In this document: positions 8,531-18,109 of the stretch, piece after piece
Numbering within the stretch: the stretch's first letter is position 1
How the letters are laid out: the number at the start of each line of letters is the position of its first letter
NCBI RefSeq assembly: GCF_004295665.1
Contig: NZ_CP034759.1
Span: 1,302,001 to 1,366,000, forward strand
DNA from: Litorilituus sediminis
Lineage (GTDB): Bacteria > Pseudomonadota > Gammaproteobacteria > Enterobacterales > Alteromonadaceae
Length of the DNA stretch: 64,000 nt
Direction: 5' to 3'
Notes under the pieces: model-generated
The model's database searches: none
What the model was told of the DNA's origin: nothing
The model's input: the letters and a program-made list of their open reading frames with translations, nothing else
Made by a program: the position numbers and the translations under genes

Positions 8531-10054
8531 GTGCACCTGAAAAAGTCATTTGCTATAACCTTCTCTGCCCAACTATATTCAACGGTTGTTACACTCATTG
8601 TAACACCTTTGTTAATTAGCTTTGTTGGTGCAGAAGGGTTTGGGCTAATTGGTTTCTATCTAATTTTGCAAACATGGTTACAAATTTTAGATGCAGGCAT
8701 TAGCGGCACTTTATCACGGCAAGTCGCTTTATCTAAGCATTGTAGCAGCTCATTTCAAAGCTTTCTCACATCGTTTTATAAGATCTATCTTATATTTGCT
8801 TTTATAGCATTAGTACTACTGATACTAGGGTTTACCTTTGCAACGACATTTTCTCTACATTGGTTTAAAACAAATCTTCAATTAGAGTTAGTTTCATATT
8901 GCGTTTTAAGCATGGCCATAACGCTAAGCTTTAAATATCTTAGTGGTCCATTACGCAGCGGGCTAATTGGCCTAGAATGTCATATTTTACTAGGCTTGTT
9001 TAACTTCTTCTATACCACATTACGTTATCCTGCTGGGCTCGGAATTTTGTACATTTATGATAGCTCCTTAAAAGCATACTTTACCTATCAAGCTTTTATC
9101 GCTGTACTAGAATGGTGCACTCTTCAAGCATTGTTTTATTTAAAGTCGCGTCATGCTATTAAAATTGCCACAGAATCCAGCTCTCCGACTCAATCTTCAA
9201 TTAAATCGTTACTATTATTATCTGTGCAACTTTCAGTATTATCTATACTGTGGGTTGTTGTCTCACAAATAGACAAATTGATTTTGTCGGGTGCACTAAA
9301 CCTAAAGCAATTTGGCTATTATTCATTAGCGGTAACCGTTACTGGCGTTATGTTTACTTTAAACATACCTTTAAATCAAGTTTTAATGCCAAGATTAACC
9401 GCTTTAATGGCAAATAAGAACAACGCCAAATATGTTACCATTCTGATAAAGTCTGTATTATTTTCAATCCTTACCTTCATCCCTCTTGGTATATTTTTAG
9501 TGGTATTTGGAACAGAGTTGGTTTGGGCTTGGACAGGAAATGAGGAAGCTGCGCAAGAGGCATCTCGTTATATTTCCTGGTTAGCGATAGGCAACATTGC
9601 TGTCATTTTTATGAACTTCGCCTTTTTATTACAATTTACACTTAAAAATCTAAAAAAGCACTTAATCGCTTACGCCCTATACAGCGCAATTTTAATACCT
9701 CTAATTTTCCCTGTTATCGATTACTATCAAGGTGAAGGCGCAGCTATTTTTTGGATGTGTCACAATATAATTTTCTTTATTCTTTGGGGGGGGTATACAT
9801 TCAAAAAATATTTGCGCAATTTTGTAAATTTAATATTCATTCCAGCCCTGATAACTACCTCTATCTTTTCAACCATTGTACTAACAAATTTGGAATATTT
9901 TGTTAGTTTATATAGCAATCAACGAGGATTAACATTTTTATCTTTAAGCTTTACTGGCATTAGTTGTGTAGGTCTTTTATTATTAGCAGCCTTAATTTTA
10001 AGACAGCCTATTAATTCAACGATAAAAAAAGTTTCATTAATTACAGAGAAATAA
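8531..10054 (+). CDS. wzx: Wzx-type polysaccharide flippase
   Basis: A 507-residue polytopic membrane protein of the MATE/MOP superfamily, with roughly 12-14 hydrophobic segments. It should flip the undecaprenyl-PP-linked repeat unit across the inner membrane. It starts with GTG (8531) preceded by AAGAG and ends flush against the next ATG. The gene is very AT-rich, yet it holds a run of eight G (9786-9793) encoding W419-G420-G421, a possible slippage site. Assignment rests on topology and context, since Wzx sequences diverge strongly. Confidence 0.85.
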   Translation: MHLKKSFAITFSAQLYSTVVTLIVTPLLISFVGAEGFGLIGFYLILQTWLQILDAGISGTLSRQVALSKHCSSSFQSFLTSFYKIYLIFAFIALVLLILGFTFATTFSLHWFKTNLQLELVSYCVLSMAITLSFKYLSGPLRSGLIGLECHILLGLFNFFYTTLRYPAGLGILYIYDSSLKAYFTYQAFIAVLEWCTLQALFYLKSRHAIKIATESSSPTQSSIKSLLLLSVQLSVLSILWVVVSQIDKLILSGALNLKQFGYYSLAVTVTGVMFTLNIPLNQVLMPRLTALMANKNNAKYVTILIKSVLFSILTFIPLGIFLVVFGTELVWAWTGNEEAAQEASRYISWLAIGNIAVIFMNFAFLLQFTLKNLKKHLIAYALYSAILIPLIFPVIDYYQGEGAAIFWMCHNIIFFILWGGYTFKKYLRNFVNLIFIPALITTSIFSTIVLTNLEYFVSLYSNQRGLTFLSLSFTGISCVGLLLLAALILRQPINSTIKKVSLITEK

Positions 10055-11002
10055 ATGTCCAAAGTAAAAAAGTTTGTCATCTTCTCACCACCATATAATG
10101 AAAAATGGGGTGGTGTTGTAGTATTACATAAATTATGTCACCTTCTAAATGAACTAGGACATGATGCAAAAATTTACCCCCACTACGAGCAGTTTGTAAT
10201 GGATAAAGTAAATTTTTTCCATACACTTAAGTTATTTTTTAAAGTTGAATTAAAGTATTTAATTAAAAAGCTGATTAAAGGATTTGAAACAAACCCACAT
10301 TTAAATACACCAGTAATTAAACCTTCGAAAGATTATCAAGTTGATGATGACTGCGTAGTAATTTATTCAGAAATAGTATTAGGTAACCCTCTTAATGCTA
10401 AGAATGTTGTTCGTTGGTTATTACACCAGCCCGGCTTTCATTATGGACAGATAATGTACAACCCAGGCGAACTACTTTTTAAATTTAATAGCGCCATAAA
10501 TGATTTTGAATTTCCAGGTTCAAAAACCTCAACGCAAGAACTAAAGGTTATTCATTACCCCTTAGAGCATTACAATCTAAACGAAGTGCCTGTTGAAAAA
10601 AAAGGAATTGCCTACTGTATTCGTAAAGGAAAGCACAAAAAGCTAGTTCATAATCCTACTAATGCGACTTTGATTGATAACTTACCTCACAAAGAGGTCG
10701 CTAAAATATTAAAAAAATCCAAGCAATTCATATCTTATGATACCTATACCGCTTATTCTATTTTTGCCGTGTTATGTGGCTGTGAATCAATTGTAATACC
10801 AGACGAAGGGACAAGTGAAATAGAATGGTATCCTAAAGAGACTGATCGATATGGGCTAGCTTACGGGTTTGATAATATTGAAAAAGCAAAATTAACAGCA
10901 CATCTAGTAAAAGAGCATATCATACAAGAAGAGAAAAGCTCTTTAATGAATGTTAAAAAAAGCGTTGATGAAATTAACCAGTTCTTTTTTGATAAAAATT
11001 AA
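10055..11002 (+). CDS. Probable glycosyltransferase
   Basis: A 315-residue soluble protein. The N-terminus (FVIFSPPYNEKWGGVVVLHK) resembles the first beta-strand and donor loop of GT-B glycosyltransferases, with a conserved Gly-Gly and the phrase LCHLLNELGHDA. The C-terminal half has an FISYDTYTAYS...VIPDEG pattern resembling a nucleotide-sugar site. I cannot assign a family or linkage. It starts directly after wzx and overlaps wzy by one base (TAATG), so it belongs to the same polycistron. Confidence 0.6.
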   Translation: MSKVKKFVIFSPPYNEKWGGVVVLHKLCHLLNELGHDAKIYPHYEQFVMDKVNFFHTLKLFFKVELKYLIKKLIKGFETNPHLNTPVIKPSKDYQVDDDCVVIYSEIVLGNPLNAKNVVRWLLHQPGFHYGQIMYNPGELLFKFNSAINDFEFPGSKTSTQELKVIHYPLEHYNLNEVPVEKKGIAYCIRKGKHKKLVHNPTNATLIDNLPHKEVAKILKKSKQFISYDTYTAYSIFAVLCGCESIVIPDEGTSEIEWYPKETDRYGLAYGFDNIEKAKLTAHLVKEHIIQEEKSSLMNVKKSVDEINQFFFDKN

Positions 11003-12288
11003 TGAAAATTCCAAATATAAAACAGAATGGTTTACATTACCTATTAACATTTTTAATTTTAAGTTTGTTATTAAAAGACTTCTTTAAAATACTTACTTAT
11101 TTTATTCCTCTTAATGTAAATTACATATTTTTACCGTTACATGTGGTATTTTTTTTAGTTGCATCTGCCCATATCTATTTAAGAAAAAAAATCTCGAGTA
11201 TCGCACTTCTCTTACTCATATTTTTCTCATGGAATAATATATCTTTTATCTTATACTACTTACTCGATAATACATATGATTACAATATTTTTAATTTATT
11301 AATTGCACTCTTCTTTCAAGGAATAATGCCTATAACCTTACTTCTTATAGCTTATTCACATCCAACTCACATGTTCAATGCCATAATGAGATCAAATATC
11401 ATTTTAGGCATATTTACATTAATTACCACATCAATTTTATTTGTTCTATTTATTAAGAACCCCCAAACTGTTACAGACTTTTTTGTTGTATTAATGAAAC
11501 AAAACTTAATTGTTAACCCTATTCAGTCGCACAAAGACGGCCTACAACTGAGATTTAGCAGCATTTTTTATTCTGCCTACTCTTTAGCTCTTTACTGCAA
11601 TGTTATGATAGTTTTTGCTTTATTTTATATAAAGAGCCCATTAAAAAAAATATTGACTGTGTTAGTAATTCTCCCATTGCTAATAATGACATTCAATCGT
11701 AATGGCATGGCCGTAGCTGCTATTAGTATTTCAGCTTATTTCTGCTGGCGATATTTAAAAAGCTTTTTCTTACTGTATATGTCATCACTACTTACCATTA
11801 TTTTATTAACCGTATTTTTACTTCCGTTACTCCTTAATGTCGTTGAATACGAGTTTGGTCACTCATCTACCTCTGGCTTATTCAGTAAAATGAGCACATT
11901 AGCAGTAAGATTTGACGCATGGGTATCATTTTTAAGCCCCGAGAATTATGTTGACATACTTATAGGTAAAGGGTTCGTTCAAGGCTTAGCCAATACGGAA
12001 TTTTATCTCGATAATGGCTTCTATTACTTTATTAGCCAAAATGGTATTTTTTGGTTGTTGCTTTTTTTCGCTATAATCTCGATAACTTTTTTCAAGCTAA
12101 AAAGAATCTACAATCAAAATCCAAGCCACGAGTCAGCAGCTTGCTTAATTATGTTTAATGCAGGTTTGTTTTCAATGTTTTTAAACAACTCTTTCTATGA
12201 AAACATATTTTTAGTATTTTATTGGACATTCCCATTATTATTCGTATTTAAAAACGAGTATAATAACAAAATATCTACAGCTAAATAG
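11002..12288 (+). CDS. wzy: O-antigen polymerase Wzy
   Basis: A 428-residue integral membrane protein with about 10-12 hydrophobic segments and a larger loop (about residues 285-335) that fits a Wzy periplasmic loop. Very AT-rich and low in conserved motifs, as is usual for Wzy. It would join repeat units in the periplasm under control of Wzz. Supported mainly by topology and by its place among wzz, wzx and glycosyltransferases; it is the only candidate polymerase in the cluster. Confidence 0.75.
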   Translation: MKIPNIKQNGLHYLLTFLILSLLLKDFFKILTYFIPLNVNYIFLPLHVVFFLVASAHIYLRKKISSIALLLLIFFSWNNISFILYYLLDNTYDYNIFNLLIALFFQGIMPITLLLIAYSHPTHMFNAIMRSNIILGIFTLITTSILFVLFIKNPQTVTDFFVVLMKQNLIVNPIQSHKDGLQLRFSSIFYSAYSLALYCNVMIVFALFYIKSPLKKILTVLVILPLLIMTFNRNGMAVAAISISAYFCWRYLKSFFLLYMSSLLTIILLTVFLLPLLLNVVEYEFGHSSTSGLFSKMSTLAVRFDAWVSFLSPENYVDILIGKGFVQGLANTEFYLDNGFYYFISQNGIFWLLLFFAIISITFFKLKRIYNQNPSHESAACLIMFNAGLFSMFLNNSFYENIFLVFYWTFPLLFVFKNEYNNKISTAK

Positions 12289-12333
12289 CTAACTATTTAT
12301 CTCCAACTTTTACTTACAAGTCACATAGTTAAT

Positions 12334-13302
12334 ATGTTAAAAAAAATATCTGCCGCGACCCTAACCTACGGTAATAGATTAAATTTTTTATACCAATCAA
12401 TAGATAGGCTACTAGAGCAAGGCTTCGATATGATTTATGTCTTTTGTAATGGTATTACTAAAGACAACTATCAAAAGTTAACAAGCAAATATCACGGTAC
12501 ACCTGTTATAACCTTATATTCAGATACAAATTTGGGTTCTGCAGGAGGTTACTATGAACTAATAACACATATTGCACAAAATGATGACGCCGATTATGTT
12601 TTATTACTTGACGATGACAATTTAGTCCCTAGGAATTGCTATCAAACATTAATGCAGCTAGATATTAAAGAAGATGAGCTTTATTACTTCCACCGCCCCG
12701 ATAGAATGCTGCCCAAATTAGCAAAAGAGAAGCGACAACCCGAATTTGTCATGGGTAGTGAGAACTCTTTCTTAGGAAGAGATATCTTCTCGAAAATAAT
12801 TAAATCAAACTCTAAGTACGCTGGTGATATTATCGCGGCTCCATATGGAGGTCTGCTATTAAATAAAAAGGCTCTTGATACAGACATACTCCCGAAAAAA
12901 GACTTTTATTTATATGCCGATGACTATGAGTACACTAATAGATTAGTAACAGAATATAATTTCAAAATCATCTTCTCTGAAGATATTCTAATTGAAGATT
13001 TAGAAAAGAGCTTTCACCTTAGAAAGGGAAGCAAATTGCTATCAAATCGCTTTAGCAATGCAAATGCAACACAGCTATATTACTCAGTAAGAAATAACAC
13101 TTGGTTAGGCCTGTTACGAAGCAACTCCAAAGGGCAATATGTATCAAATGTAGTTATCTTCAGCCTAATATTTATTACACAGTTCTTATTAACGTTTAAG
13201 CTCAATAACATTAGAACATATCTAAAAGCGATAAAAGATGGATTTACTTGCTATTTGGAAGAAAAAAAGAGTAAGCCTCGTCATCGTCATATTAACCCTT
13301 AA
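12334..13302 (+). CDS. GT2-family glycosyltransferase
   Basis: A 322-residue GT-A fold enzyme. The start (ISAATLTYGNRLNFLYQSID) is the GT2 nucleotide-binding strand, LGSAGGYYE and DYVLLLDDDNLVP carry the acidic DxD-type metal site, and YADDYEYTNR gives a later acidic motif. The layout resembles the rhamnosyl/galactofuranosyl GT2 group. A rhamnosyl donor would be available from RmlABCD. A hydrophobic stretch near residues 270-290 suggests membrane association. Donor and acceptor are unknown. Confidence 0.8.
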   Translation: MLKKISAATLTYGNRLNFLYQSIDRLLEQGFDMIYVFCNGITKDNYQKLTSKYHGTPVITLYSDTNLGSAGGYYELITHIAQNDDADYVLLLDDDNLVPRNCYQTLMQLDIKEDELYYFHRPDRMLPKLAKEKRQPEFVMGSENSFLGRDIFSKIIKSNSKYAGDIIAAPYGGLLLNKKALDTDILPKKDFYLYADDYEYTNRLVTEYNFKIIFSEDILIEDLEKSFHLRKGSKLLSNRFSNANATQLYYSVRNNTWLGLLRSNSKGQYVSNVVIFSLIFITQFLLTFKLNNIRTYLKAIKDGFTCYLEEKKSKPRHRHINP

Positions 13303-13339
13303 TAACACTTATATTGGTACTAAACTAAAGTAAAATTTA

Positions 13340-14461
13340 ATGAAAATTAATCTACTTATCACCCCTTATCGCGACGCATATTTTCACCATGATTATGGTT
13401 CAGCAGTACGTGATTTACAATTTATAGAAACACTTAGCAGGATTAATGAAGTACATTCAATAACGGTTATTAATAGGCCTGTATCAGTGCTCGAGCGCTT
13501 ACTACTCAAAAAGCCAACAAGCAAAAAAATAAAGATGACTAAGGTAGCGACCTTTGACTCAACGTCTAAAGATATCTTTGGCGCAATTAAAGGACGAAGC
13601 TGGGCTAACGATGTTTACCATAAAGTTATAGAAAAGCACCTAGATGAAACAAAAGTAGAAGACTGTATAAATGTCTTTCTAGACTTTCTACCTATAGGTG
13701 AATTTAATCCTACTAAATTGCAAGGCTGGCATTATTGGTATGACTTTATAGATAATTTTACTAAGCACAATCGCTTTAGCAAAAATGAAAAAGCACTTGT
13801 TAAACAAAAGTACCGTTTTGTTGCACAACATAGTGACTTGGTTAGTTCGGTGTCCCCCGTATGTTTAGAGAGTAATGGCCCTTATAGAGCTCATAATACT
13901 ACAGTGGTTTCAAATAAAGTATTTGAAGCGAGTGAACTACCAACAAAAGAAAATAGCGCAACAAAGCAATATGATTTTGGCTTTATAGGCTTCATTACAG
14001 ATAAGTTTGATATAGAGTTTGTTAAGAAAATTGCTAAAGATCATAGTGTAGCTATTTACGGTCAAGTCATGGATAAAAAAGTTGGCGAAACTCTTTCATC
14101 ACTCTCTAATGTGACAACCTTTGGTAAGTTTTCATATAGTGAAGTCCCAAACATTTGCCAGCAATTTAAGGTTGGCCTATTACCTTATCTGGCAGAGAAA
14201 AGCCACGATGGCTCACCGTTAAAACTCTATGAATATATGAAATATAACATTCCATGCTTAACCTCTATAGACTATGAAATCACTGATACTCGCTTTATCC
14301 GAAACTATAACGATAGTGTTGATCTTTTAGCGGATATTTCAGATATGCTCAAAATCTCGGGCAGTGAAAGTATTTCTCAAGCCATTAAAGAAGAATGGAA
14401 ACTAGACTTTAGTTTAAAGAATATTATCAGTACCTTATCGGAAATAAACAGGCCTAAATAA
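13340..14461 (+). CDS. Glycosyltransferase, GT-B type
   Basis: A 373-residue protein with a GT1/GT4-like layout. The N-terminal domain begins LLITPYRDAYFHHDYGSAVR. The C-terminal domain has FGFIGFITDKFD and a late segment GLLPYLAEKSHDGSPLKLYEYMKYNIPCLTS (partly quoted: SPLKLYEYMKYNIPCL) that is the usual E-x7-E-like donor-binding region. No signal peptide. It overlaps the next gene by TAATG. Donor and linkage cannot be told from sequence. Confidence 0.72.
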   Translation: MKINLLITPYRDAYFHHDYGSAVRDLQFIETLSRINEVHSITVINRPVSVLERLLLKKPTSKKIKMTKVATFDSTSKDIFGAIKGRSWANDVYHKVIEKHLDETKVEDCINVFLDFLPIGEFNPTKLQGWHYWYDFIDNFTKHNRFSKNEKALVKQKYRFVAQHSDLVSSVSPVCLESNGPYRAHNTTVVSNKVFEASELPTKENSATKQYDFGFIGFITDKFDIEFVKKIAKDHSVAIYGQVMDKKVGETLSSLSNVTTFGKFSYSEVPNICQQFKVGLLPYLAEKSHDGSPLKLYEYMKYNIPCLTSIDYEITDTRFIRNYNDSVDLLADISDMLKISGSESISQAIKEEWKLDFSLKNIISTLSEINRPK

Positions 14462-15504
14462 TGAATACAGTTGCGATTATAGGCACGGTTGGTGTACCTG
14501 CTTGTTATGGTGGGTTTGAAACCTTAGTAGAAAACTTATTAGATGAAAAAGACAGCTCACAAGAGATTACCGTTTATTGCTCTTCAAAAAGCTACCAAGA
14601 CAAACCTGTAAAATATAAAAATGCCAATTTACATTATATCCCATTGCACGCAAATGGTGGGCAAAGTATCCCTTACGATATTTGGTCTCTGTGCCATGCA
14701 GCAATAAAAAAGACTAATAATATTTTATTACTCGGTGTATCTGGCGCCATTTGCTTACCTTTTATTAAGCTATTTTCAAAGGCAAAAATAGTTACTAACA
14801 TTGACGGTCTAGAGTGGAAAAGAGATAAATGGCACCCATTGATTCAGAAATTCTTAAAATTCTCAGAAAAGCTTGCAGTAAAATACTCAGACACAATTAT
14901 TGCAGACAATCAAGCAATTGCAGATTACGTGACTCAAGAATATGACGTTAAGTCAGAAGTTATTGCCTACGGTGGCGATCATGCCGTTAATTCATCCCTC
15001 AATTTATCAGACGATAACTATGCTTTGGCGTTATGCAGAATCGAGCCAGAAAATAATGTCGAGTTAATTTTAGAAGCATTTAGCCGAACGAATAAAAAAT
15101 TAAAATTTATTGGTAACTGGGACAACAGTGACTTTGGCCAAAGAATGAAAGCTAAATACCAAAGTTATGAAAATATCGATATAATAGCGCCAGTTTACGA
15201 TCTCGACTCACTTTTCGAGCTCAGACAAAAGTGCTCTTTTTACGTACATGGCCATTCAGCTGGTGGCACAAACCCATCGCTTGTTGAAATGATGCACTTT
15301 AATAAAACAATTTTAGCCTTTGACTGTAACTACAATCGGGCTAGCACAGAAGAGTCTGCGCATTACTTTTCCAATATTGAAGAATTAGTTACTAATATCA
15401 ACCAAGAAGCGGAAATTGATAATGGTAACAATATGCTTGAGATTGCACAGCGCAGATATACATGGAAAATAGTAAAGCAACAGTACTTCAACCTATTGAA
15501 TTAA
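14461..15504 (+). CDS. GT4 glycosyltransferase with DUF1972 domain
   Basis: A 347-residue protein opening with VAIIGTVGVPACYGGFETLV, the hallmark of DUF1972-type glycosyltransferases, several of which transfer rhamnose. NIDGLEWKRDKW and DNQAIADYV follow in the expected order, and a C-terminal GGTNPSLVEMM forms the donor site. Rhamnose transfer is plausible because rmlACBD follow immediately. Last transferase of the cluster; 24 bp separate it from rmlA. Confidence 0.82.
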   Translation: MNTVAIIGTVGVPACYGGFETLVENLLDEKDSSQEITVYCSSKSYQDKPVKYKNANLHYIPLHANGGQSIPYDIWSLCHAAIKKTNNILLLGVSGAICLPFIKLFSKAKIVTNIDGLEWKRDKWHPLIQKFLKFSEKLAVKYSDTIIADNQAIADYVTQEYDVKSEVIAYGGDHAVNSSLNLSDDNYALALCRIEPENNVELILEAFSRTNKKLKFIGNWDNSDFGQRMKAKYQSYENIDIIAPVYDLDSLFELRQKCSFYVHGHSAGGTNPSLVEMMHFNKTILAFDCNYNRASTEESAHYFSNIEELVTNINQEAEIDNGNNMLEIAQRRYTWKIVKQQYFNLLN

Positions 15505-15528
15505 ATGACACTTATAAGGTAATCACCT

Positions 15529-16407
15529 ATGCGCAAAGGAATTATATTAGCAGGCGGTAGTGGTACACGCCTGTACCCTTTAACCAAAGTTGTTAGTAAA
15601 CAGCTAATGCCTGTTTATGACAAGCCAATGGTTTATTACCCGCTTGCAACCTTAATGCAGGCGGGCATTCAAGAGATTTTAATTATCTCAACACCAGAAG
15701 AGATCCACCGCTATGAAAACCTTTTAGGTAATGGCGATGCATTTGGCGTGAATTTATCTTATGCTGTGCAACCAAGTCCAGACGGTCTTGCTCAAGCATT
15801 TATTATCGCCGAAGAATTCTTAGCCGGAAGCTCAGCTGCTTTAGTTTTAGGTGATAATATGTTCTACGGACATGATCTTACTAAATCACTAAAAAATGCT
15901 TGTGCTCAAGAAACAGGTGGTACGGTATTTGGTTATCATGTCGCCAACCCAAGAGCTTACGGTGTTGTTGAATTTGACGAGAAAGGCACTGCCATTTCTA
16001 TTGAAGAAAAGCCTGTTGAGCCTAAATCTAATTATGCTGTCCCTGGCCTTTACTTTTTTGACTCCCGCGTAGTTGAATTTGCTAAGAATGTAAAACCATC
16101 TGCCCGCGGAGAGCTTGAGATAACAGAAGTCATTGACCAATACTTGCAAGCCGGTGAATTGCAAGTGGAAATTATGGGGCGTGGTACTGCTTGGCTAGAT
16201 ACAGGTACCCACGATGATTTATTAGCAGCGGCGCAATTTATTGCAACGGTTGAAAAGCGCCAAGGCCTTAAGGTAAATTGCCCTGAAGAAATAGCCTACC
16301 GAAATGGCTGGATTTCTGAACAGAAATTAAGAGAGATTGCTGAACCACTACGTAAAAGTGGCTATGGCGAGTACCTATTAAAATTGCTTGATGAGCGAGT
16401 ATTTTAA
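15529..16407 (+). CDS. rmlA: Glucose-1-phosphate thymidylyltransferase
   Basis: A 292-residue RmlA/RfbA. It makes dTDP-glucose from dTTP and glucose-1-phosphate. The nucleotide-binding start [16 protein letters not shown], then [16 protein letters not shown], and the later [11 protein letters not shown] and [13 protein letters not shown] are all present. Full length. A ribosome site AAGG lies about 10 nt before the ATG. It overlaps rmlC by TAATG. Its product feeds both the rhamnose and the Fuc4N branches of this cluster. Confidence 0.97.
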   Translation: MRKGIILAGGSGTRLYPLTKVVSKQLMPVYDKPMVYYPLATLMQAGIQEILIISTPEEIHRYENLLGNGDAFGVNLSYAVQPSPDGLAQAFIIAEEFLAGSSAALVLGDNMFYGHDLTKSLKNACAQETGGTVFGYHVANPRAYGVVEFDEKGTAISIEEKPVEPKSNYAVPGLYFFDSRVVEFAKNVKPSARGELEITEVIDQYLQAGELQVEIMGRGTAWLDTGTHDDLLAAAQFIATVEKRQGLKVNCPEEIAYRNGWISEQKLREIAEPLRKSGYGEYLLKLLDERVF

Positions 16408-16955
16408 TGGAAATTATCGATACCAGCATTCCTGATGTAAAAATACTAGAGCCAAGAATATTTGGCGATGAACGCGGCTTCTTTTTAGAAACTTTTCGCG
16501 ATGACTGGTTTAAAGAAAATGTCGCTAATGTAACTTTTGTACAAGATAACCATAGCAAATCATCTCACGGCATCTTGCGCGGTATGCATTATCAGCTGAA
16601 ACAAGCACAAGGAAAACTCGTTAGAGTCATTTCTGGCGAAGTATATGATGTTGCTATTGATATGCGTGAAAATAGCCCAAGCTTTGGTCAGTCTTTCGGA
16701 ACATTACTATCAAGTGAAAACAAGCGTATGATGTGGGTTCCTGCGGGCTTTGCTCACGGTTTTTATGTCACATCACCATCAGCTGAATTTGTCTATAAGT
16801 GCACAGATTACTACGCTCCTGAATTTGAGCAAAGTGTATTATGGAATGATCCAGCACTAAAAATTAGCTGGCCAATTAAAACGAATGAACAGCCGCTACT
16901 GTCAGAAAAAGACAAAGCGGGTAAATTATTTAAAGATGCTCAATACTATCGTTAG
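16407..16955 (+). CDS. rmlC: dTDP-4-dehydrorhamnose 3,5-epimerase
   Basis: A 182-residue cupin. The block QDNHSKSSHGILRGMHYQ holds the catalytic His, VYDVAIDMR follows, and VPAGFAHGFYV is the second conserved loop. It converts dTDP-4-keto-6-deoxyglucose to dTDP-4-keto-L-rhamnose, committing the intermediate to rhamnose rather than Fuc4N. Length is normal for the family. It is coupled to rmlA through a one-base start/stop overlap. Confidence 0.97.
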   Translation: MEIIDTSIPDVKILEPRIFGDERGFFLETFRDDWFKENVANVTFVQDNHSKSSHGILRGMHYQLKQAQGKLVRVISGEVYDVAIDMRENSPSFGQSFGTLLSSENKRMMWVPAGFAHGFYVTSPSAEFVYKCTDYYAPEFEQSVLWNDPALKISWPIKTNEQPLLSEKDKAGKLFKDAQYYR

Positions 16956-16988
16956 TATTGGCAAAGTGACTATAAGTAGACACAAATT

Positions 16989-18050
16989 ATGAGTAAAAGA
17001 ATTTTTATCACAGGTGGGGCTGGCTTTATAGGTTCAGCGCTTGTTCGTTACTTAATAAACGAAACTGACAGTATCGTCATGAATTTTGACAAGTTAACTT
17101 ATGCAGGTAACTTAGAGTCATTAAAGTCAATTGAAAATGATGACCGCTACCACTTTGTTCAAGGTGACATTTGCGACCAAGCCTTCGCGAGCGAAACAAT
17201 CAAATCATTTAAGCCTGACTATATTATGCACCTAGCAGCTGAAAGTCATGTTGATCGCTCTATCGATGGACCAGGTGATTTTATTCAAACCAATGTTGTT
17301 GGCACCTACGCACTTTTAGAAGCAGCACGTAGCTACTTTGTCACGCTTGATGAACAAGCGAAGCAAGCGTTTAGATTTCACCATATATCTACCGATGAAG
17401 TATATGGCGACTTGGGCGAGACAGGCTTATTCACAGAAGAAACACCTTATGACCCTAGCTCTCCTTATTCGGCATCAAAAGCGGCTTCAGATCACCTAGT
17501 TCGAGCTTGGTGCCGCACCTTTAACTTGCCAGTAGTGGTAACCAACTGTTCAAATAATTATGGCCCTTATCACTTTCCTGAAAAATTAATTCCATTAATT
17601 ATTCTTAACGCTCTAGAAGGCAAGCAGTTACCAATTTACGGTGATGGTAAGCAAGTTCGCGACTGGTTATTTGTTGAAGATCATGCAAAAGCTTTATTCT
17701 GTGTTGTTGAAACTGGAAAGGTTGGTGAAACCTATAATATTGGTGGTTTCAATGAAAAACAAAACATTGAGGTTGTTAATACTATCTGTAATCATCTTAA
17801 TGAGTTAGTGCAAGATAAACCAGAAGGTATTACTGATTTTAATCAGTTAATCACTTATGTTGCCGATAGACCAGGCCACGATGTTCGCTATGCTATAGAT
17901 GCTAATAAAATTAGCTCAGAGTTGGGCTGGAAACCAGAGGAGACATTCTCTACAGGCATTAAGAAAACCGTAGAGTGGTATTTAGCTAACCTAGAATGGT
18001 GTCAACACGTTCAAGATGGCAGCTACCAAAGAGAACGCCTAGGTAATTAA
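16989..18050 (+). CDS. rmlB: dTDP-glucose 4,6-dehydratase
   Basis: A 353-residue extended SDR. Motifs are [14 protein letters not shown] (NAD binding), [21 protein letters not shown] and the catalytic [10 protein letters not shown]. It makes dTDP-4-keto-6-deoxyglucose, the branch-point substrate of RmlC and WecE. The order A-C-B-D differs from the common B-D-A-C. A terminator-like hairpin follows 19 bp after the stop codon and separates it from rmlD. Confidence 0.97.
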   Translation: MSKRIFITGGAGFIGSALVRYLINETDSIVMNFDKLTYAGNLESLKSIENDDRYHFVQGDICDQAFASETIKSFKPDYIMHLAAESHVDRSIDGPGDFIQTNVVGTYALLEAARSYFVTLDEQAKQAFRFHHISTDEVYGDLGETGLFTEETPYDPSSPYSASKAASDHLVRAWCRTFNLPVVVTNCSNNYGPYHFPEKLIPLIILNALEGKQLPIYGDGKQVRDWLFVEDHAKALFCVVETGKVGETYNIGGFNEKQNIEVVNTICNHLNELVQDKPEGITDFNQLITYVADRPGHDVRYAIDANKISSELGWKPEETFSTGIKKTVEWYLANLEWCQHVQDGSYQRERLGN

Positions 18051-18069
18051 AACCAATCTCCGTAATAAC

Positions 18070-18096
18070 AAAGGCAGCTTTATCGCTGCCTTTTTT
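18070..18096 (+). terminator. Terminator-like hairpin between rmlB and rmlD
   Basis: A 9-bp stem (18070-18078 with 18085-18093), core GGCAGC/GCTGCC, a 6-nt loop and six Ts (18091-18096). It has the full form of a rho-independent terminator but lies inside what looks like one biosynthetic operon, 14 bp before the rmlD start codon. It may act as an attenuator, or rmlD may have its own promoter. Confidence 0.75.
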
Positions 18097-18109
18097 AGGA
18101 TAATACTAA

